Below are positions 53,253-54,128 of a stretch of 54,128 nt of DNA, in pieces. The position numbers and the translations under genes are program-made. The DNA comes from an uncultured Collinsella sp. (GTDB lineage: Bacteria > Actinomycetota > Coriobacteriia > Coriobacteriales > Coriobacteriaceae), in contig CAKURW010000006.1 of assembly GCA_934675795.1 (NCBI GenBank), positions 1 through 54,128 of the forward strand, written 5' to 3'. Each line of letters begins with the position of its first letter. Within the stretch, counting starts at the first letter, position 1. The notes beneath the pieces are model-generated. The model saw only the letters and a program-made list of their open reading frames with translations, made no database searches and was not told where the DNA came from.

Positions 53253-53473
53253 GCAATCACGTTTTGCGACGTGTTGCCATCGCTCCTATTCGCATATATC
53301 AACAGGTTATTTCGCCCTTATTGCCTGACGCCTGCATTTATTACCCAACGTGCTCGCAATACGCCGTCCAGGCGATTGGGAAGTACGGTGTTTTGAGAGG
53401 CTGCTGGCTTGCCGTGAGGCGCATCGCTCGCTGCAATCCCCTGCACGTCGGCGGTTATGACCCTGTGCCCTAG
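53249..53473 (+). CDS. yidD: Membrane protein insertion efficiency factor YidD
   Basis: A 74-residue small protein with the family pattern IYQQVISPLLPDACIYYPTC, then SQYAVQAIGKYGVLRGCWLA and the end NPLHVGGYDPVP. It assists YidC-dependent insertion. GGGGAGGAGCG precedes the ATG that overlaps rnpA. Confidence 0.96.
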   Translation: MSNHVLRRVAIAPIRIYQQVISPLLPDACIYYPTCSQYAVQAIGKYGVLRGCWLAVRRIARCNPLHVGGYDPVP

Positions 53474-53502
53474 CGGGCACTCGCTATCGGAGGAAAACTT
53501 AC

Positions 53503-54128
53503 ATGTGGGATTGGATCGTTAACATCCTTTTCGAGCTGCTCAAGCTCATCCAGACCTTTGCGGTCGACTGGGGCCTGTCCATCATCATCCTGGTGGTCAT
53601 CATCCGTCTGCTGCTGACGCCTCTCATGCTTAAGTCGACCAAGTCGACGGCTCGCATGCAGGTGCTGCAGCCCAAGATGCTCGAGATCCAGGAGCGCTAT
53701 GCCGACGATCCCCAGCGTCAGGCCGAGGAGATGCAGAAGTTCTACAGCGAGAACAAGTTCAACCCCATGGCTGGCTGTCTGCCGCTGCTGATTCAGATGC
53801 CTATCCTGTTCGCCCTGTTTACATTGCTGCGCAACCTGCCGCAGTACTTTAACGACGGCACGTTCTCGTTCTTCAACATCCTGCCCGACCTGACCACCAC
53901 GCCGAGCGCTTCCTTTGCCGATGGCTTTATGGTTGCACTGCCTGCGCTGGTTTGCCTGATCCTGTTCGCCGTCCTGACCCTGATTCCGCAGCTCTATATG
54001 TCGCGCAACCAGACCGGCCAGCAGGCTCAGAGCATGCGTATGATGGCCGTTGTCATGACGGTCATGATGCTTTGGATGGGCTGGAGCCTTCCCGTTGGTG
54101 TTCTGCTGTACTACGACGTCTCGTCTGC
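53503..54128 (+). CDS. yidC: Membrane protein insertase YidC/Oxa1 (3' cut by window)
   Basis: An open frame from ATG 53503 (CGGAGG 9 bases before) to the window end, 208 codons seen. Hydrophobic segments appear in the Oxa1 order: WGLSIIILVVIIRLLLTPLM, then the charged cytoplasmic loop (KSTKSTARMQVLQPKMLEIQ...) with FYSENKFNPMAGCLPLLIQM, then two further helices. This is the short Gram-positive type without the periplasmic domain of E. coli YidC. The end is missing. Confidence 0.95.
   Translation, partial: MWDWIVNILFELLKLIQTFAVDWGLSIIILVVIIRLLLTPLMLKSTKSTARMQVLQPKMLEIQERYADDPQRQAEEMQKFYSENKFNPMAGCLPLLIQMPILFALFTLLRNLPQYFNDGTFSFFNILPDLTTTPSASFADGFMVALPALVCLILFAVLTLIPQLYMSRNQTGQQAQSMRMMAVVMTVMMLWMGWSLPVGVLLYYDVSS

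Overview
The window is a gene-dense, GC-rich stretch of a Gram-positive chromosome that ends at the replication origin. It looks like a member of the class Coriobacteriia, most like Collinsella or a close relative. This is a judgement from gene order, protein style and the sorts of intergenic repeats present, not from a database search. Supporting signs are a class B-type sortase, Tat/lipobox lipoprotein export, a Fe-S type PurF with propeptide, DciA between recF and gyrB, and no outer-membrane genes. No CRISPR array, insertion sequence, prophage or rRNA operon is visible.

Layout. 1-5.1 kb (+): the end of glmU, then prs, pth and a two-gene NADPH:ferredoxin/glutamate-synthase-like oxidoreductase (NfnAB/SudAB type). 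5.2-15.3 kb (-): a cytidylate kinase-like gene behind a polar amino acid ABC transporter, then yqeY, a PpiC-type foldase, a lone PTS IIA domain, and purN-purM-purF. 15.6-16.8 kb (+): a putative ABC-type IV membrane protein. 17-32.2 kb (-): a degenerate MoaE-like protein, a sortase, purE, carB-carA, an unknown membrane protein, an exporter-type ABC transporter, a Nudix hydrolase, purD, purA and dnaB. 32.4-34.1 kb (-): the rpsF-ssb-rpsR-rplI cluster. 34.6-37.2 kb (+): two tRNA-Ser genes, a TRIC-type channel and a bactofilin-like membrane protein. 37.3-40.6 kb (-): typA, two small unknown genes and a bifunctional-nuclease (DUF151) gene. 40.8-41.1 kb (-): tRNA-Ile, tRNA-Ala, tRNA-Ile. 41.4-52.4 kb (-): gyrA, gyrB, dciA, recF, dnaN, dnaA and an unusual ATPase/winged-helix gene. 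52.7 kb to the end (+): rpmH, rnpA, yidD and the start of yidC.

Function. Much of the window is nucleotide supply and replication: PRPP synthesis (prs), five steps of purine synthesis plus purA, carbamoyl phosphate for pyrimidine and arginine synthesis (carAB), and the initiation and topology machinery at the origin. Transcription diverges at about 52.4-52.7 kb, as expected for oriC, with replication genes to the left and rpmH-rnpA-yidD-yidC to the right.

Most interesting points. (1) A 450-residue protein beside dnaA joins a GHKL-type ATPase fold, a long Gln/Pro/Met/Tyr-rich linker and a C-terminal winged helix. (2) DnaA carries RNHSTV where RDHTTV is usual in its DNA-recognition motif, and the 9-mer TTTTCAACA recurs around dnaA. 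(3) The intergenic regions hold two kinds of structured repeats: palindromes built around a GGGGACAG-like core, and very long hairpins of about 80-190 nt, two of which share the same loop sequence while their stems differ.
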